Shown here: one piece after another, positions 7,284-12,953 of the stretch | Layout of the letters: every line of letters begins with the position of its first letter | How positions within the stretch are numbered: position 1 is the first letter of the stretch | Source: an uncultured Collinsella sp. | GTDB lineage: Bacteria; Actinomycetota; Coriobacteriia; Coriobacteriales; Coriobacteriaceae | Direction of reading: 5' to 3' | Length of the DNA stretch: 13,357 nt | Assembly: GCA_900549555.1 (NCBI GenBank) | Contig: UROO01000050.1 | Location: 1-13,357 of the forward strand | Notes under the pieces: generated by a model | Told to the model about the DNA's origin: nothing | The model's database searches: none | What the model saw: the letters and a program-made list of their open reading frames with translations, nothing else | Position numbers and translations under genes: made by a program

Positions 7284-7315
7284 CCGGCAGATAGGGACGT
7301 TTCTTTTCTGCCGGC
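7283..7315. repeat. REP-like inverted repeat at the end of the FHA gene
   Basis: Perfect 9-bp arms GCCGGCAGA and TCTGCCGGC enclose a 15-base loop containing TAGGGACGTTTCTTT. A second GGGACA copy follows at about 7321, after CTTGG. A hairpin with GGGAC-type neighbours resembles the extragenic palindromes that spread in many bacterial genomes. It may also end the kinase operon, although no U-run follows. Confidence 0.45.
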
Positions 7316-7458
7316 ACTTGGGGACACTCCTCGGCGCGCCAGAGCCAGTCGCCCGGGGATGGAGGGGCCATTTTGGCCCTTGGCGGTCAGTCGGGGCGAA
7401 ACTAGAAGATCTTTCCGATTCGCGGCTGTTCATGCTTGTAGAGCATCTAAAACAATAG
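7316..7458. other. transition between the conserved chromosome and the accessory region
   Basis: No gene is seen. It contains a small hairpin (GGGCCA at 7365-7370, loop TTT, TGGCCC at 7374-7379). Base composition falls clearly from here on. There is no tRNA or recognisable attachment site in this stretch. Confidence 0.5.
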
Positions 7459-8233
7459 GATGTTATTCTGGAATATGCCGGGTGCGTGAACTTGCCTGTC
7501 TTAGCCTTAATAAGGTATAGGGGAGTTTGGCTCAGGGGTTCCGTCTTGTTCTTCAGCGCAGTATTGTGGGACAGATTTGCTGAGATTGGCGCCTTACACC
7601 GCAGAGCGCACGGAAGGCTCTCGATTTGTGTTCTGGCCCCAGAATACAGGGCCTGATACTTACCAACTGTGGCATGGATGTAACATCTGTAGAAATCAAC
7701 CCTTTTGTTGTCGACCTTTGTAAGAAAAACACTGCCATCAACTCTTTGGATGACGAAACTAGGGTGCTTGAGGGGAGCCTTTACTCCCCTCTGAGAGATG
7801 ACTCATGTTTTTCGCTTGTCGTTGTGAATCCTCCGTTACTGCCGATTCCGGATGAGATTCCTTATCCCTTCGTTTGAGATGGAGGACAATCGGGTCTGGA
7901 TAAAACACTTCGTATTCTTAAGGGTGGCGATACGCATTTAGAGAAAAACGGTAAATACTGCTAATAGGGGTGACGACGATGGTGCAGGGGCGACCCGCGA
8001 TGCTCTCATCAATACGTCGGATACTTGGGAAATCAGGTCTAGATGCATGTATGATGATGCTGTGTGGCTATTCAATTAATCCGCGTTCCGAATGGGTGCA
8101 GGGTATAGCTGCGACATCGTATGCTTTTGACCCGGCGCGATACTCAGATATTTCTGAGGCGGTTGACGAAGTTTATACGCACTATGCCGCGCAAGGCGTT
8201 TCGGAAGTTTGCACATCTACGTTACGGGCTTAG
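7459..8233 (+). pseudogene. decayed class I SAM-dependent methyltransferase
   Basis: A methyltransferase can be assembled only by joining three frames. From 7459 one frame gives an N-terminal part (RGVWLRGSVLFFSAVLW, then DRFAEIGALHRR). Around 7611 it shifts to another, giving KALDLCSGPRIQGLIL (motif I), MDVTSVEINPFVVDLC and SLVVVNPPL, the NPP(L) motif of the MTS/PrmC-like group. A TGA at 7875-7877 interrupts PYPFV-DGG, where a Gly codon is expected, and the frame continues with GLDKTLRIL. Near 7958 a second shift leads to LLIGVTTMVQGRPAML and on to a stop at 8233. With two frameshifts and one nonsense codon, sequencing error is an unlikely explanation. It probably modified or served a product now lost, or was a passenger with the exporter gene downstream. 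Confidence 0.75.
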
Positions 8234-8310
8234 GTTTCTTCAAGCGAGCAGGCCGGTTGCGTTATTTCGAGCGATTTTTCTAGTCTAGACGACAAAAGGC
8301 AAAGGATTTG

Positions 8311-8454
8311 ATGGGTATAAAACGCGGACGTTTGTTGGCGGATGCTCAAATCTATTGTGGCAATCGGGCGGTTGAAAAAGATATTTCAACCGCCCGATTG
8401 CCAGGTTCGTCGGAGGAGATGTCCGATTCCGACTCTCTTGTAGGAAGAGCTTGA
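8311..8454 (+). CDS. small ORF (47 aa) between methyltransferase pseudogene and ABC exporter
   Basis: An ATG at 8311 with AAAGGA five bases upstream opens a 47-codon frame. It begins MGIKRGRLLADAQIYCG and continues through an Asp/Ser-rich end (SSEEMSDSDSLVGRA), with a single Cys. The middle of the frame is exactly the 20-bp perfect inverted repeat. It lies where a peptide precursor would be expected in a methyltransferase/ABC cluster, but I see no known precursor features, and the repeat gives an alternative explanation for the DNA. I do not recognise it and the coding call is tentative. Confidence 0.3.
   Translation: MGIKRGRLLADAQIYCGNRAVEKDISTARLPGSSEEMSDSDSLVGRA
8358..8403. repeat. perfect 20-bp inverted repeat with 6-base loop
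   Basis: The arms run 8358-8377 and 8384-8403, beginning TGGCAATCGGGC and ending GCCCGATTGCCA, with loop AAGATA. No mismatch occurs in 20 pairs. No U-run follows on either strand, so it is not a standard intrinsic terminator. A short copy of the arm end (GGCAATC) occurs again around 8471. It could be a regulatory hairpin ahead of the exporter, or a mobile-element remnant. Confidence 0.9.
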
Positions 8455-8548
8455 GATCGTATTGGCCCAAGGCAATCTTAAAGCAGTCTCATTGGCAAAT
8501 CTTCGCTCCTGTTGTGTTGAGGTGTAAGGTATCAGTGATTGATGTTTT

Positions 8549-10201
8549 GTGGCGGGTAGATTGGGGCCTTCCTTGATTCGATGCGTTCTCTCGAGGTTCA
8601 TCAGAGCAAAAGGGGCTTTCGTCTTCATTGCTATCACGGTGATTGGAACCGCTCTCTCCTATGCCATGCCATACGTGAACGGGAAATTCTTAGATTTTCT
8701 TCTCGGTAACCGCAGCGAAAGAGACGCCGTACTCTTCGCGCTCCTGGTTGCGTCAATAGGAGTTTTCTCCACCCTCTTTACTTATTTTGCAGGAACACTT
8801 TCCATTCGCATAACCACGAGACTTTCCTTTGATCTTCTCAGGGAGGCCGTCTTGCGTTTTGAAAGAGACGATTACTTGGTGAGTCGGACCATCGATCCAG
8901 CCTATACAACGCAACGGATTATTTCCGACTCCAGCGTGGTCTCATCCTTCGTTTTGGCGAATTTTATCAGTGCGCCGCTGTCCATTGTAGCCATTCCCAT
9001 CGCATTGCTTATCATATGGTCAATTGATTCAACTCTCGCGGTGTTTTCCATCATTCTCCTCATCGTGTATTTCTGTGTAATTACTGGGTTGAGGAAACTT
9101 TTGTATAGGGTCACGTATGAGAAGAAAGAGGCGGACAGCGCCTTTTACGCCGCAATTGCATCGCAGCTTAATCAGATTCTCAACATTCAACTGACATCTT
9201 CGTACGGCAAGAGCGAACAAGCGCTCGACGCTGGGTTTAAGAGCTATTTTCCCAAAGTTTTGCGCTCCGGAAAGCTATCATATTCTCTGACATCGCTCGA
9301 TGGTCTTTTCGCAGCGTTGTTTCAAGCGGTGATACTTGTTGTTTCCGGAGTACGAATCATTAACGGAACTATGTCAATAGGCGAGTACACTATCATCGGT
9401 ACATACTTCGCGGTTCTCTTTAAGACTTTGAAAAGTATGATGTCATTGTTCAAATCCTATCAAGATGCCAAAGCATCATGGGATAGGACGGCTATCGCGA
9501 CGAGAGAAAAGGAGAGATCGGGGTGGAATCGGACCGATTTAGCTAAACTCGATGAAATAAATGACATTTCGGTATCTGATTTGGAATTCTCGGTTGCCCT
9601 TCCAGACGGATCTGTCCGAGAGGTCCTCGGCGGGTTTTCTTTCAAGTTTTCCGGTCCTGGTACATATTGCATAGTTGGGGAAAACGGAAGAGGCAAGACG
9701 TCACTTCTTTACTTGATGCTCGGGCTATACTCATCGAAAGGCAAAGTAAAATACAACGGCGTGCCAATCGAAGAATGCGACTTGGATTACATACGTGCGA
9801 GAGAGATATCGTGCTGCCCACAGTCGTGCTTCGCGCCGGACGAAACGGTGAAAGAGCTGTTAGAGTATTTCGACACGCCCTTTTCTTCCTATCACCGGGG
9901 TGTAGATGGCCTACTTTCGCTGGAAAACAGCGTGAAGGAGTTGCTCGGGAAACGTTGCTCCGCGCTTTCGGGCGGTGAGCTGCGCCGAGTGTACTTATGG
10001 TCGGCGATTTCACGCAAGTCGTCAGTTTTGGTACTCGACGAGCCCACGACTGGGTTAGACGCTGTAAGCCGCGCCGAGCTTGCGGCCTATGTTAAGCGCA
10101 ACAAGCAAAGCCAGCTGATCATCGTTGTCTCTCACGATGACGAGATGGTCGGCGCGGTAGAAGGGGTAGTGGATTTAGGCAGCATGTACCAGGGTAAATG
10201 A
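8549..10201 (+). CDS. ABC exporter, fused membrane and ATPase domains (peptide export candidate)
   Basis: The protein has 550 residues. About six hydrophobic segments fill residues 22-300 (for example VFIAITVIGTALSYAM, LSIVAIPIALLIIW, IILLIVYFCVI, AVILVVSGV). The ATPase domain covers about 340-550: Walker A GENGRGKT (377-384), Q-loop Q425, signature LSGGELRR (473-480), Walker B VLVLDEPTTGLD (493-504) and H-loop H529. All ATPase residues are intact. There is no N-terminal peptidase domain, so it would not cleave a leader itself. I use GTG 8549, but no Shine-Dalgarno is seen and TTG 8561 is possible; an in-frame TGA lies nine bases upstream. It points toward a radical SAM peptide cluster on the other strand and is the only exporter in sight. 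A decayed methyltransferase lies upstream. Confidence 0.9.
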   Translation: MAGRLGPSLIRCVLSRFIRAKGAFVFIAITVIGTALSYAMPYVNGKFLDFLLGNRSERDAVLFALLVASIGVFSTLFTYFAGTLSIRITTRLSFDLLREAVLRFERDDYLVSRTIDPAYTTQRIISDSSVVSSFVLANFISAPLSIVAIPIALLIIWSIDSTLAVFSIILLIVYFCVITGLRKLLYRVTYEKKEADSAFYAAIASQLNQILNIQLTSSYGKSEQALDAGFKSYFPKVLRSGKLSYSLTSLDGLFAALFQAVILVVSGVRIINGTMSIGEYTIIGTYFAVLFKTLKSMMSLFKSYQDAKASWDRTAIATREKERSGWNRTDLAKLDEINDISVSDLEFSVALPDGSVREVLGGFSFKFSGPGTYCIVGENGRGKTSLLYLMLGLYSSKGKVKYNGVPIEECDLDYIRAREISCCPQSCFAPDETVKELLEYFDTPFSSYHRGVDGLLSLENSVKELLGKRCSALSGGELRRVYLWSAISRKSSVLVLDEPTTGLDAVSRAELAAYVKRNKQSQLIIVVSHDDEMVGAVEGVVDLGSMYQGK

Positions 10202-10572
10202 TGACAAGTGTAGTGCTACCCAACTGGCAGAGATAACAAAAAGGCGATGCAGATGCACGTAGCATTCAGGCGGTTCGGACTCGGTGCCTTCACGCCATCG
10301 CAACGCTTTCAGATATAGTTCTCGTTCTCTTACTAAAGGAAACTTTAGTCTACGTCATCTTGTCGAGACAGAGGTGAAGCGAAGTGTTGTCGCGACGTAT
10401 CTTATTCCAGGTGGCTCAGTATCAGCGTGAGAATCGCACCAAAGTGTACTTACGATTCTCGTGTCCCACGGACAACATGAGCTGAGCATTGAGGTTCCAC
10501 CCTTTGCTGCAACTACACGGGGTTGGACGGCAATGAATATGCCGGGCCGCATACCACGCGCAGCGGGGGTCC
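10202..10572. other. gene-poor spacer, possible left end of an IS110 relic
   Basis: No gene is well supported. An ATGATG overlaps the exporter stop and would make only 12 codons; a 23-codon frame from 10247 has a weak ribosome site. Two hairpins stand out: ACTAAAG-GAAA-CTTTAGT (10332-10349) and GAGAATCG...CGATTCTC (10429-10460). In IS110 elements the noncoding end before the transposase gene carries a structured guide RNA, so part of this stretch may be such an end. Confidence 0.35.
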
Positions 10573-10698
10573 ATGTCCCAGTATGTTGCCTACAGCAGCC
10601 TCGATGTCCACGCACACATCATCTCTGCCTTCGCGTTCAATCCATTTGCCGGAGAGTGCGAGGGTTGCCAGGCCGTAGAATTCGAGCCGAACAAATGA
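10573..10698 (+). pseudogene. IS110-family transposase remnant (N-terminal 41 codons)
   Basis: An ATG opens MSQYVAYSSLDVHAHIISAF, followed by AFNPFAGE. This is the usual start of an IS110 DEDD transposase: a strand with the first catalytic Asp (the D of LDVH), then a second strand and a turn. It stops at TGA 10696-10698 after EFEPNK, where an intact gene would run on for several hundred codons. No downstream part is recognisable, so it is a deletion remnant. It shows that mobile DNA has passed between the exporter and the radical SAM cluster. Confidence 0.6.
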
Positions 10699-10792
10699 AA
10701 TGCGGTATCAGCGCATAGGATTAAACTGACGATTGCTTTGCACTGAGAATACGCTTGGAAAGCCGCTATGGGTGGCGGCCCGGGTTAAATAG

Positions 10793-10837
10793 AGAAGCCC
10801 GTCCGATCACTTTCATGTGGCGAACGGTCGGGCTTCT
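10793..10837. terminator. hairpin terminator, probably bidirectional, closing the minus-strand peptide operon
   Basis: Arms AGAAGCCCG (10793-10801) and CGGGCTTCT (10829-10837) pair perfectly, and after one mismatch CCG/CGG extends the stem. The plus strand continues TATT and the minus strand CTATTT, so either direction has a short U-rich tail. It lies 64 bases beyond the last small ORF of the minus-strand cluster and between convergent transcription units. Confidence 0.65.
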
Positions 10838-10901
10838 TATTCCACTTGCCAATGCTCGGCTCATATTGGAAGAAAGCTACGCTAATGTTTGCGTGACACT
10901 C

Positions 10902-11009
10902 CTATTTTCTCCGAAGAAAGAGTCGGATAATGAAGAATAGAATTAAAAAAGGTGCCAGATATAACGCAAGTATAAAGGCTAATCCAACGAGACCTTGCAA
11001 TAATGGCAT
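10902..11009 (-). CDS. 35-residue hydrophobic membrane peptide
   Basis: The ATG at 11007-11009 follows TGGGAGGAG, a strong ribosome site with two bases after the GGAGGAG core. The peptide starts MPLLQGLVGLAFILALYLAP and ends LFLRRK. It is one membrane-spanning helix with positive charges at its C-terminus, expected to lie N-out or buried with the basic end in the cytosol. It is the last gene before the terminator, 78 bases after the second precursor. Such peptides can serve immunity, export or membrane recruitment; the sequence does not say which. It is shorter than usual gene-calling limits. Confidence 0.65.
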   Translation of the reverse strand: MPLLQGLVGLAFILALYLAPFLILFFIIRLFLRRK

Positions 11010-11087
11010 AACTCCTCCCAGACACGAGATTTTGGTATTTGTTCCCATCTTATTCTGAATTGGACCAAATAGCTCCTAGCCACAAAA

Positions 11088-11267
11088 CTACTCGTCAACT
11101 GGATCGCACCAATCTGCTGGCAAAACACAGCTTGATTCTTTATCGACATAGCACCAATCCGCAACAGGGCACTCGGCGATGTCGTAAAAATTGCATATAT
11201 CAACTCCAAGACAACAAGGCTCAACGGGAGGATGTTCATTTGAACCAACAGGATGGATATGCTTCAT
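11088..11267 (-). CDS. Cys/Asp-rich RiPP precursor peptide 2 (59 aa)
   Basis: ATG 11265-11267 follows GTGAGGAGCTGTT (ribosome site AGGAG, five bases). The 59-residue product starts MKHIHPVGSNEHPPVEP and contains seven Cys (18, 19, 25, 33, 39, 47, 54). After most Cys an Asp follows: C19-LGV-D, C25-NFY-D, C33-PVA-D, C54-DPV-D (all Cys-X3-Asp), C39-YV-D and C47-VLPA-D. It shares MKHIHP and the later pattern LG.DIC..YD.A..C.....(W/Y)C with precursor 1, so the two are paralogues. It lies 30 bases after precursor 1 on the same strand as a radical SAM/SPASM maturase. This is the layout of a ranthipeptide-type RiPP: the first part would be the leader, the Cys/Asp part the core. The product is not known to me. 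Confidence 0.8.
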   Translation of the reverse strand: MKHIHPVGSNEHPPVEPCCLGVDICNFYDIAECPVADWCYVDKESSCVLPADWCDPVDE

Positions 11268-11297
11268 AACAGCTCCTCACCTTAATCCAATTAGAGA

Positions 11298-11501
11298 CTA
11301 CGTTTGATCAATGCCACAGTGATCTACAACGCAGATGCTGCCGCCATCCATGTCATAGTCGCAGTAATCGTATGCACCACAGCCATCTGCTTTATCATAA
11401 ACAGTACAGATGTCAGTAATGCCCAAGAGGCAGTCAAAAGACATCGGCTTCACGCCTGCCTCGTCGCCACTTCCTGGATTAATCGGATGAATATGCTTCA
11501 C
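11298..11501 (-). CDS. Cys/Asp-rich RiPP precursor peptide 1 (67 aa)
   Basis: I start at GTG 11499-11501, preceded by AAGGGAGG with five bases after it. A TTG extension to 11549 would add 16 residues in front of the conserved MKHIHP and is rejected. The product has 67 residues: a leader of about 20 (VKHIHPINPGSGDEAG), then a core with six Cys at 24, 32, 41, 47, 57, 62. C32-TVY-D and C41-GAY-D are Cys-X3-Asp; C47, C57 and C62 have an Asp three residues on, and C24 has one six on. The core is strongly acidic. It resembles precursor 2 in leader start, LLGITDIC versus CLGVDIC, and YDKADGC versus YDIAEC. It lies downstream of a radical SAM/SPASM enzyme gene and is the likely substrate. Confidence 0.8.
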   Translation of the reverse strand: MKHIHPINPGSGDEAGVKPMSFDCLLGITDICTVYDKADGCGAYDYCDYDMDGGSICVVDHCGIDQT

Positions 11502-11539
11502 GACTACCTCCCTTTGAGTGCAGAAAAACCTCAATATTG

Positions 11540-11568
11540 TGTATAACAAACCAAGATGTCTAGTTCAC
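11540..11568 (-). promoter_or_regulatory. possible promoter for the precursor peptides
   Basis: On the minus strand TATACA (11540-11545) has GTGAAC (11563-11568) 17 bp upstream. The -10 is good and the -35 poor. It would give a leader of about 30 bases before precursor 1, so the peptides could be made at a higher level than the maturase. Confidence 0.3.
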
Positions 11569-11643
11569 CATATTTCTAGAATGGTTTCGGCGAACGTAGC
11601 AATAAGCTTCGCAGACGGTAATCAGAAGAACGAACACCTCCAC
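11560..11643 (-). CDS. possible 27-residue hydrophobic peptide after the maturase
   Basis: In the 169-base gap between the maturase stop and precursor 1, a GTG at 11641-11643 opens VEVFVLLITVCEAYCYVRRN and runs to TAG 11560-11562. The product would be one membrane-like helix with a basic tail, similar in build to the 35-residue peptide. There is no convincing ribosome site, and the frame is the same as the end of the maturase, so it may be chance. Confidence 0.2.
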   Translation of the reverse strand: MEVFVLLITVCEAYCYVRRNHSRNMVN

Positions 11644-11670
11644 AATGGTGACAGCAATGCGCTGAACCGC

Positions 11671-12813
11671 TTATTCCGATACAGTAGCTTCTCGTTGATT
11701 TTTCTCCTGCGAAGATGAGTGGCGGGAAATAAGGTCAAAAGCCATCTCGTAGCACATTTTTCTATATTCACATGATGCAGGGTGTAGACTCTTGGGCAAG
11801 TAGCCGTGCTCGTCTGCAGCCTCCCAGCTACAGCCCCCACCACAGAAAGACCGAGCCCAACAGTCCGTACAGTCAATTCTTTTTTCGACACCCTGACTCC
11901 AGTTTTCAATATACCTAGTTTCGTCAATTCCGGTGACGATGTTGCCCATTTTGAATCGCATCATCCCGACAAACCTGTGACAGGGGTATACGTCCCCTTC
12001 GGGAGTCACGGAAATAAAACGCCTGCCAGCCCCGCATCCGACAAAGGCGATCCTGTTGCTCATAATCAAATCAACTGCAGTTTTCAATGTTCTAAACAAG
12101 GGCTTTTCCCCTTGATCAATCTGTTTGAGATATTGATCCGCCAAATCTATTAGGCCCGCCCTGATTTTGTTTAATGAGTGTTCGTCGAGTTTGATATTCT
12201 CATCGAATGAGCTCACGGGCGAGAAGTAAATCCTTCTGAAGCCCATCTCTTTAAACTGAAGATAGTCTTCAACAAGGTTACAGTTATTATTTGTTAAGGT
12301 CGCTCTTGCGCCGAAGGGGAACGACTCGGAAAAACGACGAACGTTTTTGTCGATATCGGAGAAAGAGCCGCCTCCCGTCTTATACGGGCGCGATGCATCG
12401 TGCTTGCATCCTGTACCATCGAGACTAATCAGAACAGAAAACCCGTGCTCCTTGAAAGAATTCACAGCAGTGTCATTCAAAAGCGTTCCGTTGGTCGTAA
12501 TAGAATAGGTAAAGTTTCTATTGGGGTATATTCTTTTTGAATAGTCGACCGTTTTCCATATCAGCGGCTCGTTAATCATGGGTTCCCCACCAAAAAAGAC
12601 GATCGCAAGCGTTTCGTTTTCCGATGAACTTGCGACGAGGTAGTCGACCGCCTTGAAGGCTATCTCGTCTGTCATCAGCAGAGGAGACGTTCCATAATCT
12701 CCTTTACCGGCAAAACAGTAACTACAACCAAGGTTGCATGCATGTGAAACGTGGAGTTCGATGGATCTAAGTTTTCGAGGCGTGTCTTTTGTTAAGAAAG
12801 TCCGCCCGCCTCT
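11671..12813 (-). CDS. radical SAM/SPASM peptide maturase, 5'-truncated and start-less
   Basis: The frame is open from after a TGA (12814-12816) to TAA 11671-11673, 380 codons. It has the 4Fe-4S AdoMet motif C26-NLG-C30-SY-C33 (12715-12738), a GGEP motif (75-78), ITTNGTLL and a SPASM domain: C260, C278 (YPCHRF), then C315-X2-C318-X5-C324-X3-C328, C348 and C354, enough for two auxiliary clusters. DCTDCWARSFCGGGC and VTPEGDVYPCH are the style of Cys-rich peptide maturases (SCIFF/CcpM-like). Such enzymes usually have about 80-100 residues before the AdoMet motif; here only 25 codons remain and none is ATG, GTG or TTG. The first ATG (12673-12675) is after the motif and would give an inactive enzyme. 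An upstream frame (12795-12878) carries LPLSALLEEAGG, which fits a frameshifted continuation. Confidence 0.88.
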   Translation of the reverse strand, partial: RGGRTFLTKDTPRKLRSIELHVSHACNLGCSYCFAGKGDYGTSPLLMTDEIAFKAVDYLVASSSENETLAIVFFGGEPMINEPLIWKTVDYSKRIYPNRNFTYSITTNGTLLNDTAVNSFKEHGFSVLISLDGTGCKHDASRPYKTGGGSFSDIDKNVRRFSESFPFGARATLTNNNCNLVEDYLQFKEMGFRRIYFSPVSSFDENIKLDEHSLNKIRAGLIDLADQYLKQIDQGEKPLFRTLKTAVDLIMSNRIAFVGCGAGRRFISVTPEGDVYPCHRFVGMMRFKMGNIVTGIDETRYIENWSQGVEKRIDCTDCWARSFCGGGCSWEAADEHGYLPKSLHPASCEYRKMCYEMAFDLISRHSSSQEKNQREATVSE

Positions 12814-12878
12814 TCAAGAAGAGCAGAGAGAGGCAAAAACCCACTCAGAAAACCAGTTGTATCAGAAAAACAGGTAAG
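12795..12878 (-). pseudogene. probable frameshifted N-terminal remnant of the maturase
   Basis: This open frame ends at TAA 12792-12794 and contains SGFLPLSALLEEAGGLS. Joined to the maturase frame at about 12800 it would read LLEEAGG followed by FLTKDTPRKLRSIELHVSH, the usual helix-then-strand lead-in to the AdoMet motif. A single-base shift near 12795-12813 would explain it. Only its promoter-distal half (about 12795-12850) is likely native, because the rest overlaps the promoter of the divergent gene. Confidence 0.4.
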
Positions 12879-12885
12879 TTATAAT
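12857..12885 (+). promoter_or_regulatory. sigma-A type promoter for the PD-(D/E)XK gene
   Basis: TTGTAT (12857-12862) and a perfect TATAAT (12880-12885) are 17 bp apart. It is the strongest promoter in the window and directs the gene that starts at 12954, with a leader of about 62 bases. Confidence 0.7.
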
Positions 12886-12953
12886 GTAGATATGGTGAAA
12901 TCCTTTTATTTCCGGCGGTATCTATGATTACCTGACACAAAAGGAGGAAACCA

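Noticed and set aside
5952..7433. Long minus-strand ORF (493 codons) opposite the kinase and FHA genes
   Set aside because: It is the antisense shadow of two well-motivated GC-rich genes; its translation is rich in Arg/His/Gly with no motif.
8358..8403. Intrinsic terminator
   Set aside because: The stem is perfect, but neither strand has a U-run after it.
10355..10615. 86-codon minus-strand ORF
   Set aside because: No motif or ribosome site, and it overlaps the IS110 remnant on the other strand.
10979..11248. 89-codon minus-strand ORF
   Set aside because: It is out of frame with precursor 2, which has the better ribosome site, the MKHIHP start shared with its paralogue, and the Cys/Asp pattern.
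12673..12675. ATG as the start of the radical SAM gene
   Set aside because: It leaves out the CxxxCxxC motif that is clearly in frame just upstream, so the native protein must start earlier.
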